Source of the DNA: Diplonema papillatum
Taxonomy: Eukaryota > Euglenozoa > Diplonemea > Diplonemida > Diplonemidae
Direction: 5' to 3'
DNA length: 64,000 nucleotides
Assembly (NCBI GenBank): GCA_030068145.1
Contig: JAPJBO010000194.1
Location: 1 to 64,000 of the forward strand
Shown: positions 9,878-22,269 of the stretch, piece after piece
Position numbering within the stretch: the first letter of the stretch is position 1
Layout: each line of letters opens with the position of its first letter
Position numbers and translations under genes: made by a program
The notes under the pieces: model-generated
Database searches by the model: none
Told to the model about the DNA's origin: nothing
The model's input: only the letters and a program-made list of their open reading frames with translations

Positions 9878-12632
9878 ATGTTGCGAAGCCTCGCGCTCGC
9901 CTCGGTCACCTGCGTGGCTCTGGCGCAGTTAACCGATGTTGAACTGAGCAACATCGATGTCGTCCAGCCCCCGAGCTTCAACCTTCACAGCATGAGCTTC
10001 TCCATGGTATGCACTTTTGCGCGTGCACCTGTATGTCTGTCCCTCAGGAGGTAAAGGGGGTCGAATAATACCACCTGTGTTATTATTCGATTCGTCTAAT
10101 GCTAAAAAAAGTTCCGCGTAGCCGAACGGTAGCAGGATCGAATAGTGGTAGTGTTTTTAGACAACCAGACGCGTGCCAAATATCGGTTACCATTGGACCC
10201 CCCCTTTATCGGATGTCTTAAATAAGACCGCCAGACTACCGCCGTCTGTCAGCGGTTATCGTGTGCAAGGAGTCGTCGCATCGTCGCAATGGCACCACGC
10301 AGGGTATTGTTAGGCAACATAGATACACACACCCCCGCGTACGCATGCCATGGTATCCAGTGCCACTTGAACTCCTGGACCTCCACATTCTATTCCGGTG
10401 GCTCTAATCTAGTAGATTTAAATGCGTAGCACAGGATCCGCGCAGAGTGCCTGCTGCTCGACTGTCCCTGTTCCCGCTGGAAATGTGCAGTGGCGGGATC
10501 TGCAATCTCCATCGTGGTCCAGTGTTGGCATCTCTTCAATTCATCGTGAACCTAGGAGACCTTGTCGCAACACAGAGGACGCAGTACATTGCCTCTTCCT
10601 GGTGCCCAATTGTAGTCCCAACACGCACCCACAGTTCATGAACTGCAACGACCAGTTGGGAAACTGCTTCACCGGCACGGTTAACACCCCAGGCGTTTTC
10701 AACAGGTCTGCTTTGCCACTCGTGTAATTAGAATTGTGAGAGAGAACTCCTCCTGGTAAAGACATTCAGCTGTTGCACGGGGCCGAAAGCCTTGTGCAGC
10801 TTACACCGCAAGATGAAAAGAGAAGTCTTGAGCCGAGTGCCGGATGAAGAAGTTGGCAACCTCCCACGCTCCATCCGTCCCCCGAAGAATCTACCCTCGG
10901 AGAGGAGTCACAGAACCTAAACGCAGCGTGTCGGAACTCTAAGCCGACTGGTGAAAGTGACAAGTGGGCTATACTCCGATTCAGCCGTTACCAGCTTGAA
11001 GCCCTGAACTTAACCGCACACACACACACCGTCACAGACAAGTCTTCTTCGCGAATCTTCAGGCTTCGTACGACCTCATCTCAAAGGCTGTTCGTGCAGA
11101 GGACGGCACAACTGACCCATCCCTCGCTTTCCAGCTCCAGGAGTCAAACTTCGTGGTCGAAAGGACGATCGTCCAGACTTCGCCCTTCTCTCCAGACAAC
11201 ATCGTCGGTGACCTTACCGACGCTGCGCCGGTGACCGACGACCCAAGCTACTGGAACGTCTTGTATGCACTTCTGTCCCTAATACCAAATACAATTGCGC
11301 GACCACCAAGGCCATTCCAACAGCCAAGAACCTATCGATTGCTCCTTCTCGGGTTGAGAGTCCAACAAAAATTGACACCCCTATTTTCAGTCGCTGGGAC
11401 AGCACTTGTACACCTCAACACACTGCACACAGCATTCGCGTGTCTCTTGTCGACGTCCCTGTGGACGTGAGCGACCGATTCCGCAGCGTCATTTACAACT
11501 TCGTGCAGAGCTACACGTTCGCAACCATCCACTACGACAGTCTTTGGATCAGCACGGAAGCCGACTTCATCACCAGTGGACTCGAACCAGTTCAGGGAGT
11601 ATGCACCGGCCTTCTTCTCATTCTCCCACTACATTACGAGATACATTACCAGGTACAGCACACGGCACATTTTCGCGCATATACACACGAGAGCAAACGA
11701 GCAGGCGGCCGGAGCCTGATGCTTATGGTCCATGGTGCATTCTGTTTGCCACCGGCTCTCCCGGAGTGTCCCTGAAACTTCCGGTCCAGGACACTGTGGA
11801 ATCACAACCCTCACACAGCGCGGACACAAGAGCCAGAAGCTGCTCATCCCGCTCATCATGGGCGTCTTCGCCATGCTTGTCGTGCCCATCATCATCAGCG
11901 CGTGCTTGGTGATGTCGGCTAAAAACAACAACGCGGTATGTACACATCTTGTTATTGCTTTCACTTGCGCTAGCATTTACGTTCGCTCGTTTTGTAGTAA
12001 AAACGCGTTTACTAAACACGTTGGTCGGTAGCACAACAGAAAATACACAGGCCGCATTGTTGTTGGCGGAGAAGGAGAAGCAGATCCGAGAGGTCAACGA
12101 CAACATCGTCCAGAACCAGGGTGCCCTGGATACCTACCGCGAGACAGAGGAGGCGCGCGACGAGGAGATGGCGAAGCTCGAGGAGAAGAAGAAGCACCGC
12201 AATGCATACGAGATCCAGCCGAAGGACGTCGACTGGACCCCGGACAACCGCCACGCCCCGGTCACTGCCCCGCCCCCTGCCCCTGTCGAGAGGCACGTTG
12301 TGAGTGAACCGTTCGGTGGAACTGTGACCTCCCACGGAGGCTCCGTCGTCGTACCTGCGGCGCGGGGCAGCGAACCGTTTGGCGCGACTATCAACCAGCC
12401 CATCGACGAGCCGGCGGAACAGGTCGAAATTCCCGCGGAAGAACCTGTCGAGGAACCAGTCGAAGAACCAGAAGAACAAGAAGAGCCGGTCGAGCAGGCA
12501 GCCGAAGAGCCAGTCGAACAGGCAATTGAGGAGCCAGCCGCAGAGCTGGACGAAGAACGAGCGCCGCAGACCGAATTTGTCGACCCCGCAGCGCCGCCGC
12601 CTCCGCAGCAGTTTGCGGAAGCTGACGAGTAG
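9878..12632 (+). CDS. Predicted type I membrane protein with acidic tail (multi-exon)
   Basis: Exon 1 (9878-10006) encodes a signal peptide (MLRSLALASVTCVALA) and ends at a GTATGC donor. A Cys-rich frame at about 10433-10704 is the likely second exon. Clear later exons are 11063-11262 and from 11391 (joined phase across TT/T). A TM exon at about 11790-11935 (IPLIMGVFAMLVVPIIIS) and the last exon 12051-12632 are joined across a 115-nt intron, in phase. The cytosolic tail is a short coiled coil (AEKEKQIREVNDNIVQNQ) followed by Glu/Pro/Val-rich repeats. Phases between 10704 and 11063, and a one-base frame change near 11575 (continuing as QFREYAPAFFSFSHYITRYI to about 11652), are unresolved. No domain family was recognised; it is probably a surface or endomembrane protein. 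Confidence 0.55.
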
Positions 12633-13040
12633 TAGCGTATGCGTCCGCACTCCCCTTTTATGTTGAGAGAAGAAAAGAGAAAAAGGCCGCTCCTGGTCCA
12701 GCAACGTGACGGTCAACCACAGCTTGCAAAGCTTGAGTCGGAGGCAGCACAGTGCCACAACCCCGTCCGCTCTGCCCTGCGACTGACCGTCTCGACGAGC
12801 TTGTGTTCAGCGCGAGCGCCAAGCCCCAAGGTGCGCCAAGCCTTGATGCTTTAGTTTGGGAAATCGGCAGCCACTTGACCCGTAGGCCCGTGGCTCTGCA
12901 GTACCGCCGAACACGTGAAGCTTGGCTCCCGTGTAGCAGGCTTTCCCTGGTACCGAACCACCGGCCTTTTATGTTGAACGAAAGGAAAGGCATGCAAGAA
13001 ACAATGAAGCCAGAAAGTTGCGATAGCACCGGCGAAACAG

Positions 13041-13200
13041 TACACACAACACCGCGGTAAACAAGAACAAAGAGGACTAGTCCCTCAAGATTTCACACTC
13101 TACCTGCGGAGTCTTACACTCCCTGCGACCCTTTTTCCTTTTCTATCTCACACTTTCTTCGAAGAAAGACTTGATGCTAGCATCAAACATGGCATCAAGT
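13041..13200. repeat. Dispersed repeat family 4, copy 1
   Basis: Shares ACACAACACCGCGGT, then GACTAGTCCCTCAAG, then TTCGAAGAAAGACTTGATGC in the same order with 50917-51072. It lies downstream of the membrane-protein gene here and inside an intron at the second site. Confidence 0.65.
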
Positions 13201-13339
13201 TTTCACACAACAAAACTACGCATTTCTTCGAAGAAGATGCGGCATAGAAAAGAAATGCAAAAGTTGGAAAAGGGAGTGCGTTTGTGCATCGACCCGGTCT
13301 GTCGCAGTACACGACACCTGCCCTTGGTGGCAATTGTTC

Positions 13340-13420
13340 ACGTGTCTGCGAGTTTGGTGCTTCGCTTCTTCTTCGATTGCTCGTCGAGGTTCATCGGTTG
13401 CGCGTCGACTTCTGCTTCTT
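13340..13420 (-). repeat. Inverted copy of the retroelement tail
   Basis: GTTTGGTGCTTCGCTTCTTC through CGATTGCTCGTC and TTCATCGGTTGC is the reverse complement of about 2998-3060 with few differences. Short remnant; no coding capacity. Confidence 0.6.
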
Positions 13421-16400
13421 CTCGGCGCCTGGGCGATGGTCGTGGCACATCGACGCGTCCTTTCGGTACCGGCTCAGCCGCGGAGTCCGATTGCCGCTTC
13501 CGTTGGCGCCGTCTTCCCGGCCTTCGCTGCTGGGGTGGCTACGGGGATCAAAAAGGGGACATAGCCCTCCTTTCAGTACTCGTTGGGCGTGATTCACGTT
13601 TTCTCTCTCCGAACCCAGTTTTGGGAGCTGGAAACACCGCATTTTTGATCCGTGAATATTCTTGCTCTCGAGTTAAGCGATTTGAGACTTGCTGCTATTC
13701 TTACCAACAACAACAACCGCAGCTCCGGATACAAGAAGGCTTGCGGCGCTTCGCTGCATCCGATTTGAGCTTCTCGACGCCCCCCCCGCACCAGCGCTGT
13801 TCGGTTCTTGATGAAAACAAAGCGGAGACGTACTAAACAGACAACCCCCCGGTGATCATATGTGAACACGCGACAGCCGCCCTTCGTTCTGGAAAAGAAA
13901 ATGGATCGAGCGCGACCCGAACGAAGCAGCGACAACCGAGCCCGCCGCCCTACAACTCTACTGGGGGCGGGGAGGGGCGGGCGGGGAGCCGCCGGACGGG
14001 CTTCCTAAAACACCGAAGAACAATGGGACTGGCAACGGACGCAAAGGAAGGACCGAAACCGTGAACGCCGAGGGGTTTTGACATTCCAAGCTGCTGCATC
14101 AAAACGCAACTAACTAGACTAGTTTACCTGCGCTCGGCGTCTCGTGAAAAGTACGTAGGGTTTGCCTCGTACAGTCGTCCTCAGATGCCACACTACTAAG
14201 GGAGAATCCTTCTAAGATCGTAAGACGACGCTCGCGGCAAAAGCATTCGACGAGGATGTCTGCCGCCAGAGAACGAAAGAAACGGGAACAGGAACGAGAG
14301 CTATCGCTGCGGATTCTCAAATCGATCTGACACCACCATCGTCCAGCTGTGAACGAATGCCGTCTCGGGAGTCCTGTTGTGTTGGCTCGCAAGACTCCCC
14401 GAACGCCACACGGTGGGCAGCAGCAGGCAAGGAACTACGTTCACACCCACTGTAAGCATGCCTCGTTTCAAGCGAGGTCGGCTCTGTTGCGTAGGTTCTT
14501 CTCTTTCTTGACCCCCTCCCCCATGCGGTTAGCACCCGCACACTGGAGTCCAGCCTCACCTGACAAGCTAACAAGGTGCGCTACCAAAACGCGCGCAATG
14601 TGCACACCCGAAAAACGGGTGTGACACCCGCTTGCTACCTCCAGCCCCGGCTCCAGCTTCTGAGGCTGGGCTCCGCTGTGCCCCTCAAGATCCTCCCCCC
14701 AATTCCCCCTTCTTGTCTCACATACACCCCTCCCCCTCGCTCCCCTCTCGCCCATCGAGAGTCCGCGCCAATCCGCCCACCGCCCCCCGCTGATTCTCAA
14801 CCCCCCCCCCGATCGAGTATGTCAATAATATAGTTCACCTCTTCGTCCCTCAGAAGCTGGCGCTTCTTTTCGACCCCCCCCCGTCCCTCGAGGCTGCAAA
14901 AATTGCAAACGCGGGAACGGTATTCCGTACGCGGCAGAGAAGTCGGTGCTCGTCGGCTCACCTGTCGGATCCATCGGAATTGCCACGTGGGCTCACTCCA
15001 CTGGACAATTGGGCGCCAAAATCTTCGAAAGAGCATCACTCAGCTTGGAGGTCTCATATCTTTCAATCCAACTTAGGAAGCGGGCTGTAAAGGAACGAAG
15101 CAACGGACGATCAGCATCAACTGATCAATGATAAGGGAAAATACAACGGGAAAATGTTCTGAATATTTGCCACTTCTCTGGGGGGGTCTCCCTTATTAAA
15201 GTGGCGCTTTTTTTGTTGACTTCGTTGAACTTTCAAATGCAACCGTTGTTCCGGAAATGCTCCCTTCAGTACACCTGTGTGCTATTCAGAAAGAGAAAAG
15301 AGCCAATTGGTGACACAAACCCACTCCCTTACCCCCCCCTTTCACCCTTAACCCGAGCATAGCGAACTTCGCCCGACAATGCTGTCTTTTTTAGCTTGTA
15401 CATCGACTTCCTTTTTCTCTTTCCAGCATGCTTCCCGTATCCCGGCAACCCGATCCTCATCCCGTTTTGGTCTGCCGAGTTCGCTGACAGCCCCCTCGCC
15501 CCCCCCTCCACATGTTCCACCCCTCCCTAAACCCTTATACGTGTCCTCTGTTCTTCTTTCGTTCGCGACGGGCCCCGGTGGCGGGCCCATCTTCTTTCTT
15601 CTCTTTTTCTTCCTCGTTTTTTTTTTCTTTTCTACATGCCGGTTTTTCCTTCGTTTCAAAGCAGGCGTGAGCCAGTCTACCCCTATTTCCTGGAAGTGCA
15701 TCGAACCGTCTGCTGCTGTCTAACAGCAGTCTATTACAGGCTAGCACAGGCTATCGTCTGCTATCCCAGGGAATTGTAGTTACACCTAGTGACCGAGCAG
15801 GCCATCGCTACAGATATTCTGCATTCGAACCTCAGCAATAGTAGTCATAGTCTATGGCTATCAGCCGGGGGGTGAACCTGCTCAAGGTGGCTGCGCGGTC
15901 CTGTCTGAGGCTGGACTCCACTGCGTACTGCTACGGGGAACAGTGGTGGGCCTATTGAGTATTGCACGCGTTGCAACTTCCCCACTTCTATGCACAGTCC
16001 CCCTTGCCGAAGAGAGTGAATCCTCGACTACATCCTGGTGCGAAGCAGAACCCGCGCACTTCTTTCACTATGAGTGAGTGAGCTTAATCTGCGCACCTTT
16101 TCGCTTCTCTAATCTCTCAAATGGCGATGCTACAGCTGTTCTCCCACCCATCCCACCCCCCCCTTCATTTTTCCTTTCTTGTCACCCCCGGTTTCTCCGT
16201 TACGCTTGAAAGGTCCACCCCACCCACCTCCCTTCCCGGCAGCCCACGCCTCCCTCGCCCGTTCAATATCCCTCGTAACCGGAGTTTCGCGCTCGGGACC
16301 CCCAAGTCTTCTGATGAGTCCTTCCTTATTTATTTTTCTTTCCGGGACACGTTTCGATGAATCTCAGTAACGAGACAAGCCGCAGACTCGCATCTGTCTT

Positions 16401-17407
16401 GTCCGCAGACACCCAGTAGACAACACGGTGTTGAGCACACTCCATTCCGAGTGAATTCCCTCTTTTTAGTATTGCCCAAGACACCGAGCGTCTTTGTTCG
16501 TAACTGAAAGCCTCGCTAGTGTTCTGGCACTATTTGAAACCGCTTTCTCTCGAGCAAGTGCACGCGCCTGGGCGCATTCTCCTCTCTTGGCCACCTGAGG
16601 GAGACTCACTGTTCACTACAAACTGCCAACACCTTCATTCATCGACCCGAGTCCATCGAACACGCTCCCACCAACCCCCGCTTCCCCTCAGTAATGGAAA
16701 TTTTGTTGGACCTTTCGGTTTGCTTAAAACCCCCCCCCCCCCCCCTCTTTCCCACATACCCCACCCCCCCCCCAACCGCCTGTCGGTCAACATCCGCCTG
16801 TGCCGTTTCGTCTATTTAAGAAGTTCACTTTCCACCCCCTTTGCTTTCCATGGAAACACCGAGAACGGACAGAATGACGTAGCTCGCGAAGGTCACCGAC
16901 AGATAGATGGCGATGTGTGTGTGTTGTTTTCGAAGCAGGCGCGTTGTCGATCCCCGGAAAGCGTGCACCAACAAGTTGCAGAAATTGTCACCCTGAAGCC
17001 GTTGGCCAGGGCGGGTGAGTTCGGCTCACGGTGAGGGTTGGATAGCCGTGTTTGCGTTGTTAGGCCTCACCTTTATACGCTGTGACCCTGGGTGGACGTG
17101 TAGACTCAGGATGAGATAAAGTGAAGACCTGGGCCGCAACTGAGCCTGCGCCGAACACCAGAGTGTACCAGAGCCTGGTACTATGATACGTGCAAATCTG
17201 TACTACCGTCGCGTAACGAACATTATCTGGCCTTTCTATTCTCCCTCAAACTGTGGCAAGGCTTTTTCGAAGGTTTTGAAACAAACCGAGAACCCACGGC
17301 TCTCTCGTTCACCAAACTGTTGTGCAACCAGGTGCTGCGATTGGACAACGAAAGGGACGGGCGGCCATTCGACTACCACGTGAAGGGGACGTCGCCCTTA
17401 CGCGAAG
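13421..17407. other. Intergenic, with pyrimidine-rich tract 14.6-16.9 kb
   Basis: No gene recognised. From about 14600 to 16870 the plus strand is strongly C+T-biased, with repeated runs of C7-C14 (14805, 15335, 15500, 16735, 16765) and T-rich runs (15600-15645). Open frames here are low-complexity by-products. Confidence 0.5.
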
Positions 17408-17792
17408 ATGGAATACAACATGAAGATTGAGTCCGAGTACATGGAGGCCCAAACCACCTCCATGCAGGCCACCTGCTTTTCCTTGTGCGTCAACAGCCCG
17501 GGCAGCGCACGGGACATCACCAACGAGGAGGTGTGCGTTATCCGTTCTTACCCCCAAACAAGTAAAACAACTAAGCAAAAAATACGCACCTCGTACCACG
17601 AGCCTGGCCTCGTCCAGTAGATTGCACCCGTCCGGCTTGAACGTGCCGCGGATCTCAAGCGTTCCAAGCCCCGACGTTTCTAGTTCAAGATTTATCACCA
17701 ACACACAGCTCGCGTGCGTTGAGAAGTGCAGTTCGAAGTACCTCGAACTTTTTTTTACGGCGGCAAAGGAGCTGAAGCACATAAGTAAATAG
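17408..17792 (+). CDS. Small Tim (Tim9/10/8/13-type) intermembrane-space chaperone
   Basis: Two exons: 17408-17530 and 17709-17792, with a GTGTGC donor and CAG acceptor in phase 0; 68 residues. The product has twin CX3C motifs, C23-FSL-C27 and C44-VEK-C48, with 16 residues between pairs. These define the small Tim family: hexameric chaperones that escort hydrophobic precursors across the mitochondrial intermembrane space, with the cysteines oxidised via Mia40. The ITNEE|LACVEKC junction restores the family pattern, and the C-terminal helix (KYLELFFTAAKELKHI) is typical. It is shorter than most members (80-100 residues). Which paralogue it is cannot be decided. The start was chosen as the first ATG in frame near the conserved first helix. 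Confidence 0.85.
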
Positions 17793-19507
17793 CCTCCACC
17801 AGGACGGCCGCACGGCACCTGAGGAATATGAGGCTCCCAGAGCAGCCGCCACCGATGTCGAGTCGCTGGCGCGGACTCCTCCGATGCACCAGCAAAGCGA
17901 TGCAAAGTGAGCTGGCCTCAGATTGAGAGCAGCTTACCCTGCACAAGCAAGTAGCCGCAACGGGGAGCATCCCCCCGGCGCACCGTGGCCGACTTGCCGG
18001 CTTGTGCTGCTTCTTGAGTTGCATCTTCGCAAGGGCACTGTGCGCGACAGTTAGCTGCGTCAGAGCAGCCGCCACCGATGTCGGCTGGCGCGGAATCCTC
18101 TGATGCACAGCAACTAGCCGCAACTGAGAGACTGCCGTTTGTTGGGAAACGCACACAGTTCTGGAGTTTCTGATTCGGAGCGAAAGAACGTACACCCCGC
18201 GGTTTCTATGAAAACGCGTCCACTATTTAGAAGGTCCACACGGTAGGGAACCGAGCTGCCAGGCGGAGCCTGACGGGAGGCTTGCCATATCAGAATCGGA
18301 AGAAGGAAGACGCTGATGACAGCAACAACCAGCCAGGTTCGCCCCCGATTTTTGAAGTTTCGTCGCCCGATCTGCGTATAAGTCGATCTTTGAGTGCGTG
18401 AGCCCCTCCGAAGAAAGGTCCATCACACTAGTTCCAGGCTACTTAGCCCGATCGCGGGCTTCATGACCCTGTACGGTGGGTTCTGTTGATGTGCTTACTC
18501 ACGGAAAGGAAGAACGTAGCGTGAGAAAAAGTCAATCTGCTCGCGATATCCCGGTATTTGTTTATGAGATCAAAATGCCAAACGGTGCACTAGTGAAGGT
18601 TACGTCGAGACCTGAGTGAAGGTATTCGCATGGGCAGTAAGGCGCCAACCGCGGGTCCGTCTGCGGACGCGGCCTTTTTGCGGCCCGTATGTCAGAAGAG
18701 TCGGTGTTTCAAACCCAACGCTTGCCTCCGAGACGGGTTGGCCCCCCCCGGGTCTGCTGGGCAGGCACTGCCATCATCTCATTTGCGAGAAGCCTTTTCC
18801 TTGCTTCTCTCTCTTCTTGGCTAGCGCCTTTTCTTTTTAAGCGGAGACCAGTGCCAGCTTTCTGAGAGCGCAGGCTCGTGGCCGCTAGAATGCTCGAAAT
18901 GAGCGTTGGCAGCGGTTTTAGCTTAAGGAGAGCAGTTTGCGGACTGTCGGCTGTATTCCTTTGACCCCAGCAGCGAATCAGCAATCATGGATCGGACACT
19001 CGTAGCCGTAGCCATTGATGGCGGAGCCACCGGCGGAGGGATCGACACCGAATCCGCCCTCATAGGAAGCGGCGTGCGGCCACTAGGAAAGGCATCAGAT
19101 GACAAGTGGAGAGGAGGCCTTGAGTGCATCAGCAGCGGGTCAGCAACAGCGGATCGTACTGGCTCCTCACGCCATAGCCATTGACGGAGCCTGAGGCGAA
19201 GCGAACAAGTGAGCTCGAGTGCTGCAAAGCATGTAATAGCGCACAGCTCCACAAGCCCCGCAGGCCGCTCCGTGAAAGCATCTCAACGCACCAGGCACCA
19301 CCCGTCTCCGAACAAGTGCTGACAGCACCGCCCGGCGAATAGAGGGCCACAAAAGTGGCAAATCGACCGGTCAGGGGGTGCTTAGCAGCCAATGGCCTGA
19401 TGGCTGAGTGCACACGTAAGCAGGGCTGCATCCTCGTGTTGTAGCCGTGTTGTGTATAAGGCTTCGTGGGGGCCTATGGAAAAGCGTGGTCGCATGGGAA
19501 TGTTGTA
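17793..19507. other. Intergenic; no gene recognised
   Basis: Contains a duplicated GAGCAGCCGCCACCGATGTC segment (17838 and 18062) and the conserved segment at 18379-18460. Other open frames are short and unsupported. Confidence 0.4.
18379..18460 (+). repeat. Coding-like segment, duplicated in inverse at 44262-44340
   Basis: About 75 bp is near-identical to the reverse complement of about 44264-44338, with one visible difference, TTT/TTC, synonymous in the open frame (YKSIFECVSPSEERSITLVP). It is either an exon-derived repeat or a fragment of a mobile element. The flanks differ. Confidence 0.6.
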
Positions 19508-19528
19508 CCCCCCCCCCCCCCCCCTAGG

Positions 19529-20926
19529 CATAGTGGTCAAACGATTCGCATGCGATAATAATTATCGCATTATCGCACAAAACTATCGCATATAATCGGC
19601 ATGCGATAATATGCGATAATTCATAATACTGTATTTGTACAGAGGATGTACCCCTGTAGGGGTGGGTTCCGGGGGAAAGTTTGTGACTTTCTCTGGGGTT
19701 TGTAGCAAGAGTGCTATGAGAACGGCTGTGTGTCGAGTTCCAGCATGACACTGCCTTCGTGCAAGCCGGCCAATAATATTATGCTTCTCGCGTCTGGGGA
19801 GCATCTGAACTTCATCTGTCGTAGTATCAGCTGGCACGATACAAGGGAAGATTACTTCGGCGAGCCCCAGTGAAACAGCCGGCATCAGATAAACGCCGTA
19901 AGAGATGTCAGCGCACCAGCACTAAAAAGAGGCAGGCCATCAGCACTGGTCAGCAACCGTGCAAGCTCTCTTTCATCGTCTTCATCAACGACTTCGGCGT
20001 TGCTGACACGGGAGCCTCAGCCTTCCCGGGAAGTGGCGACAAGGTGTATGCTCTTACGCTGCCTGGGTACGCCGCAATGCCGGGATCACGCACCGCCCAC
20101 GTTTTGCAGCTGGAAGGAGGACGAAGGTGATGTTAACGGCATAGAAGCAGTTTGCTCCAAACCCGTGTATCTGCAGGACGTACCCTTCGCTCAATGGAAA
20201 CTGAAGTTTCCCATCAAGGCGTTAGCCGTGCAGTTGCAAAGAAGAAGAGAGCCCGCAGCGCTACGCGATCCCGCGAGGTGAGCTCACCCACCAGCCAGAG
20301 ATTGGCATTGCAAGAGGCATCTGTCTGTCGTCGGGTTGCTGATCAGCTATGGGTAGGGTACGGAAGTGGGTGCGAAGTCATGGATATGTCAGGCGGCGCC
20401 TACCAGTGCAAGAGTTGTTCGGTGGACGACTTCCGGATGAAGCAGGAGAAAATACAAGGATCTCTGAGAGCGTGATGAACACCCACAACGTACCGAAGCT
20501 TCTGCACACCAGCCACCACCAACCAAGGCGGCTCGCGCAAGAAGGGATCGAGCCATGGTAGTTGTCAAGTTAGGTGACACTGGTAGTGGTCGGTTGTCAG
20601 TTGTCGAAGCGTCACGGTAGCACGACGGACGACCGGCGCATTCTAGAGGAGTGTAGAGTGAGAAAGGCTCGCAACGAGCTCCGCGGACTCGTTTTAACTT
20701 TCTGCGCCTGTCAAGCTCCTGCCTCGCTCCGGGCCTCCCAAAGAAGTCTGCGATAATGTGCGATAATCGTGCGATAATCATTATCGCACGTGCGATATAG
20801 TGCGATAATATGCGATAATAAGCGATAATATGCGATAATCGTGCGATAATGCGAATGAAAATGCGATAATTGGCGCAAAAATCCCAAATGCGATAATATG
20901 CGATAATGCGAATCGTTTGACCACTG
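19529..20926. mobile_element. TIR element B (1.4 kb)
   Basis: The left end CATAGTGGTCAAACGATTCG (19529) and the right end TGCGAATCGTTTGACCACT (ending about 20925) are inverted repeats. Each is followed inward by 10-bp units of ATGCGATAAT type (19555-19625, 20750-20905). CTAGG precedes the left end, as at the 210-bp MITE. The interior has coding-like fragments on both strands: minus 19640-19885, and plus 19950-20130 with FIVFINDFGVADTGA. The latter weakly recalls transposase cores, but no catalytic motif could be assigned. Poly(C) (19508-19524) abuts the left side. Confidence 0.75.
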
Positions 20927-22066
20927 GGGTCAATCTACTGTTTAAAAGTGTCCCAATGGACCATTTTTCAACCTTCAAATATACGGCTCCGAAAACTGGA
21001 TTTTCGGGTGCAAAACACCATTTCTGCACGAAATACCGCTGGATGTGCACCCAACGGGCGTTGAATGGTTGCGCAACAAGGGTGTCCAAAATGCTGTCCA
21101 AAGTCGTGCCACCCTTTTACCCCAGGCTACTTCAACCGCCAAAATTCACTTTAAATTCATACTGGGAGACCAGGAGGCCCTCATCTGCGGTGGAAAACAC
21201 GAGCAAAACCACGCCAGGCTAGGGGAGACTGAGTTTTACGATCAAAGAGAGCATCACCGAGCTGCAGCCGTAAGTCAACGCTGATGCCTTTGTACGGCAA
21301 GGCAGTTGCAGCCCTGTCGCAAGATTAACCAGCTCCGTGCGTTGCATTTTCAAAAGAAGCCCCTCAGGTAGACGTAAGGTCCAGTTTGTGCCACCTTGGC
21401 AGATGTGAAGGGGTGAATGCTGCTTCTGAATCGTTGCAAAAACATTCCTGTCGTCCTCATAGGCGGCACGCAGTACCGGAGAAGAGCTGCTCAGACCAAT
21501 GTTCGTGCAGTTCTGGGACACGCTTTGTGGAAAGTGAGGAAGAAAAACGGTTCGACATTTTTGCATGACGACAAGCACAGACGGTAGCCCCGCTGTCCCC
21601 GCTTTCCCTCGATCCGAGCCTGTCCTTCCCTCCTACACGTAGGAGCATCGTGTCCTTCAGCACTGCTGAAAGAAAATTCGAACCTACAGAGCACAATCTC
21701 ACTCTAGCTGTTCTGCCATTATATGGGCGTCTCCGCGACCAATGAACCCCCTTTCTTCTTGTATTGGTGAGGCATGGTGCGCGAGACAAGCGTTTTTTTC
21801 CTACTCTTTTGCTGCCTGTGTGGTGGCCTTGAGCTGCATTACCACCCACCTTTTGCAATTCTGCGGTGGGGTAAAAGGGTGGCACGACTTTGGACAGCAA
21901 TTTTGAATTCGCGTTTTATACTCGTTTTAGGGCTCTACACTCGATTTTAGGCTCGAAAACCCTGTGGAAATGACGGTGTGGGGTGCTCTACAGGGGGCCA
22001 GGTCCCCAGGAGGCCCTAGTATGATGAACTTTGAAAAATGCCCAATTGGGACACAGATTGACCCCC
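20926..22066. mobile_element. TIR element D (1.14 kb, long inverted repeats)
   Basis: The left end GGGGTCAATCTACTG, then GTGTCCCAATGGACCATTTT, reappears inverted at 22030-22066. A second shared block (20-30 bp encoding the same MLSKVVPPFYP frame) occurs at about 21090-21120 and inverted at about 21870-21900. The inverted repeats therefore span roughly 190 bp with internal divergence. It abuts the right end of element B and ends next to a 30-bp poly(C). The internal minus-strand frame 21219-21578 is unassigned. Confidence 0.65.
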
Positions 22067-22069
22067 CCT

Positions 22070-22070
<1 letters not shown>

Positions 22071-22100
<30 letters not shown>
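22071..22100. repeat. Poly(C) tract, 30 bp
   Basis: Uninterrupted C run next to the right end of element D. Confidence 0.95.
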
Positions 22101-22101
<1 letters not shown>

Positions 22102-22269
22102 TCCCAATGGGGGTACTTATGGAAGCTACAATGAAGGCTTAGACCGGTACGGGCTACATGGCAACCCCTGCTCAACATGTAGAACGTGGGGGGCCCTTGA
22201 TCACATTCATTGCGGGTGTGGTCGTGGTGTCGGTCGCAATAGTCGCTTTGCTAGCCAAAGAGAGAGATA

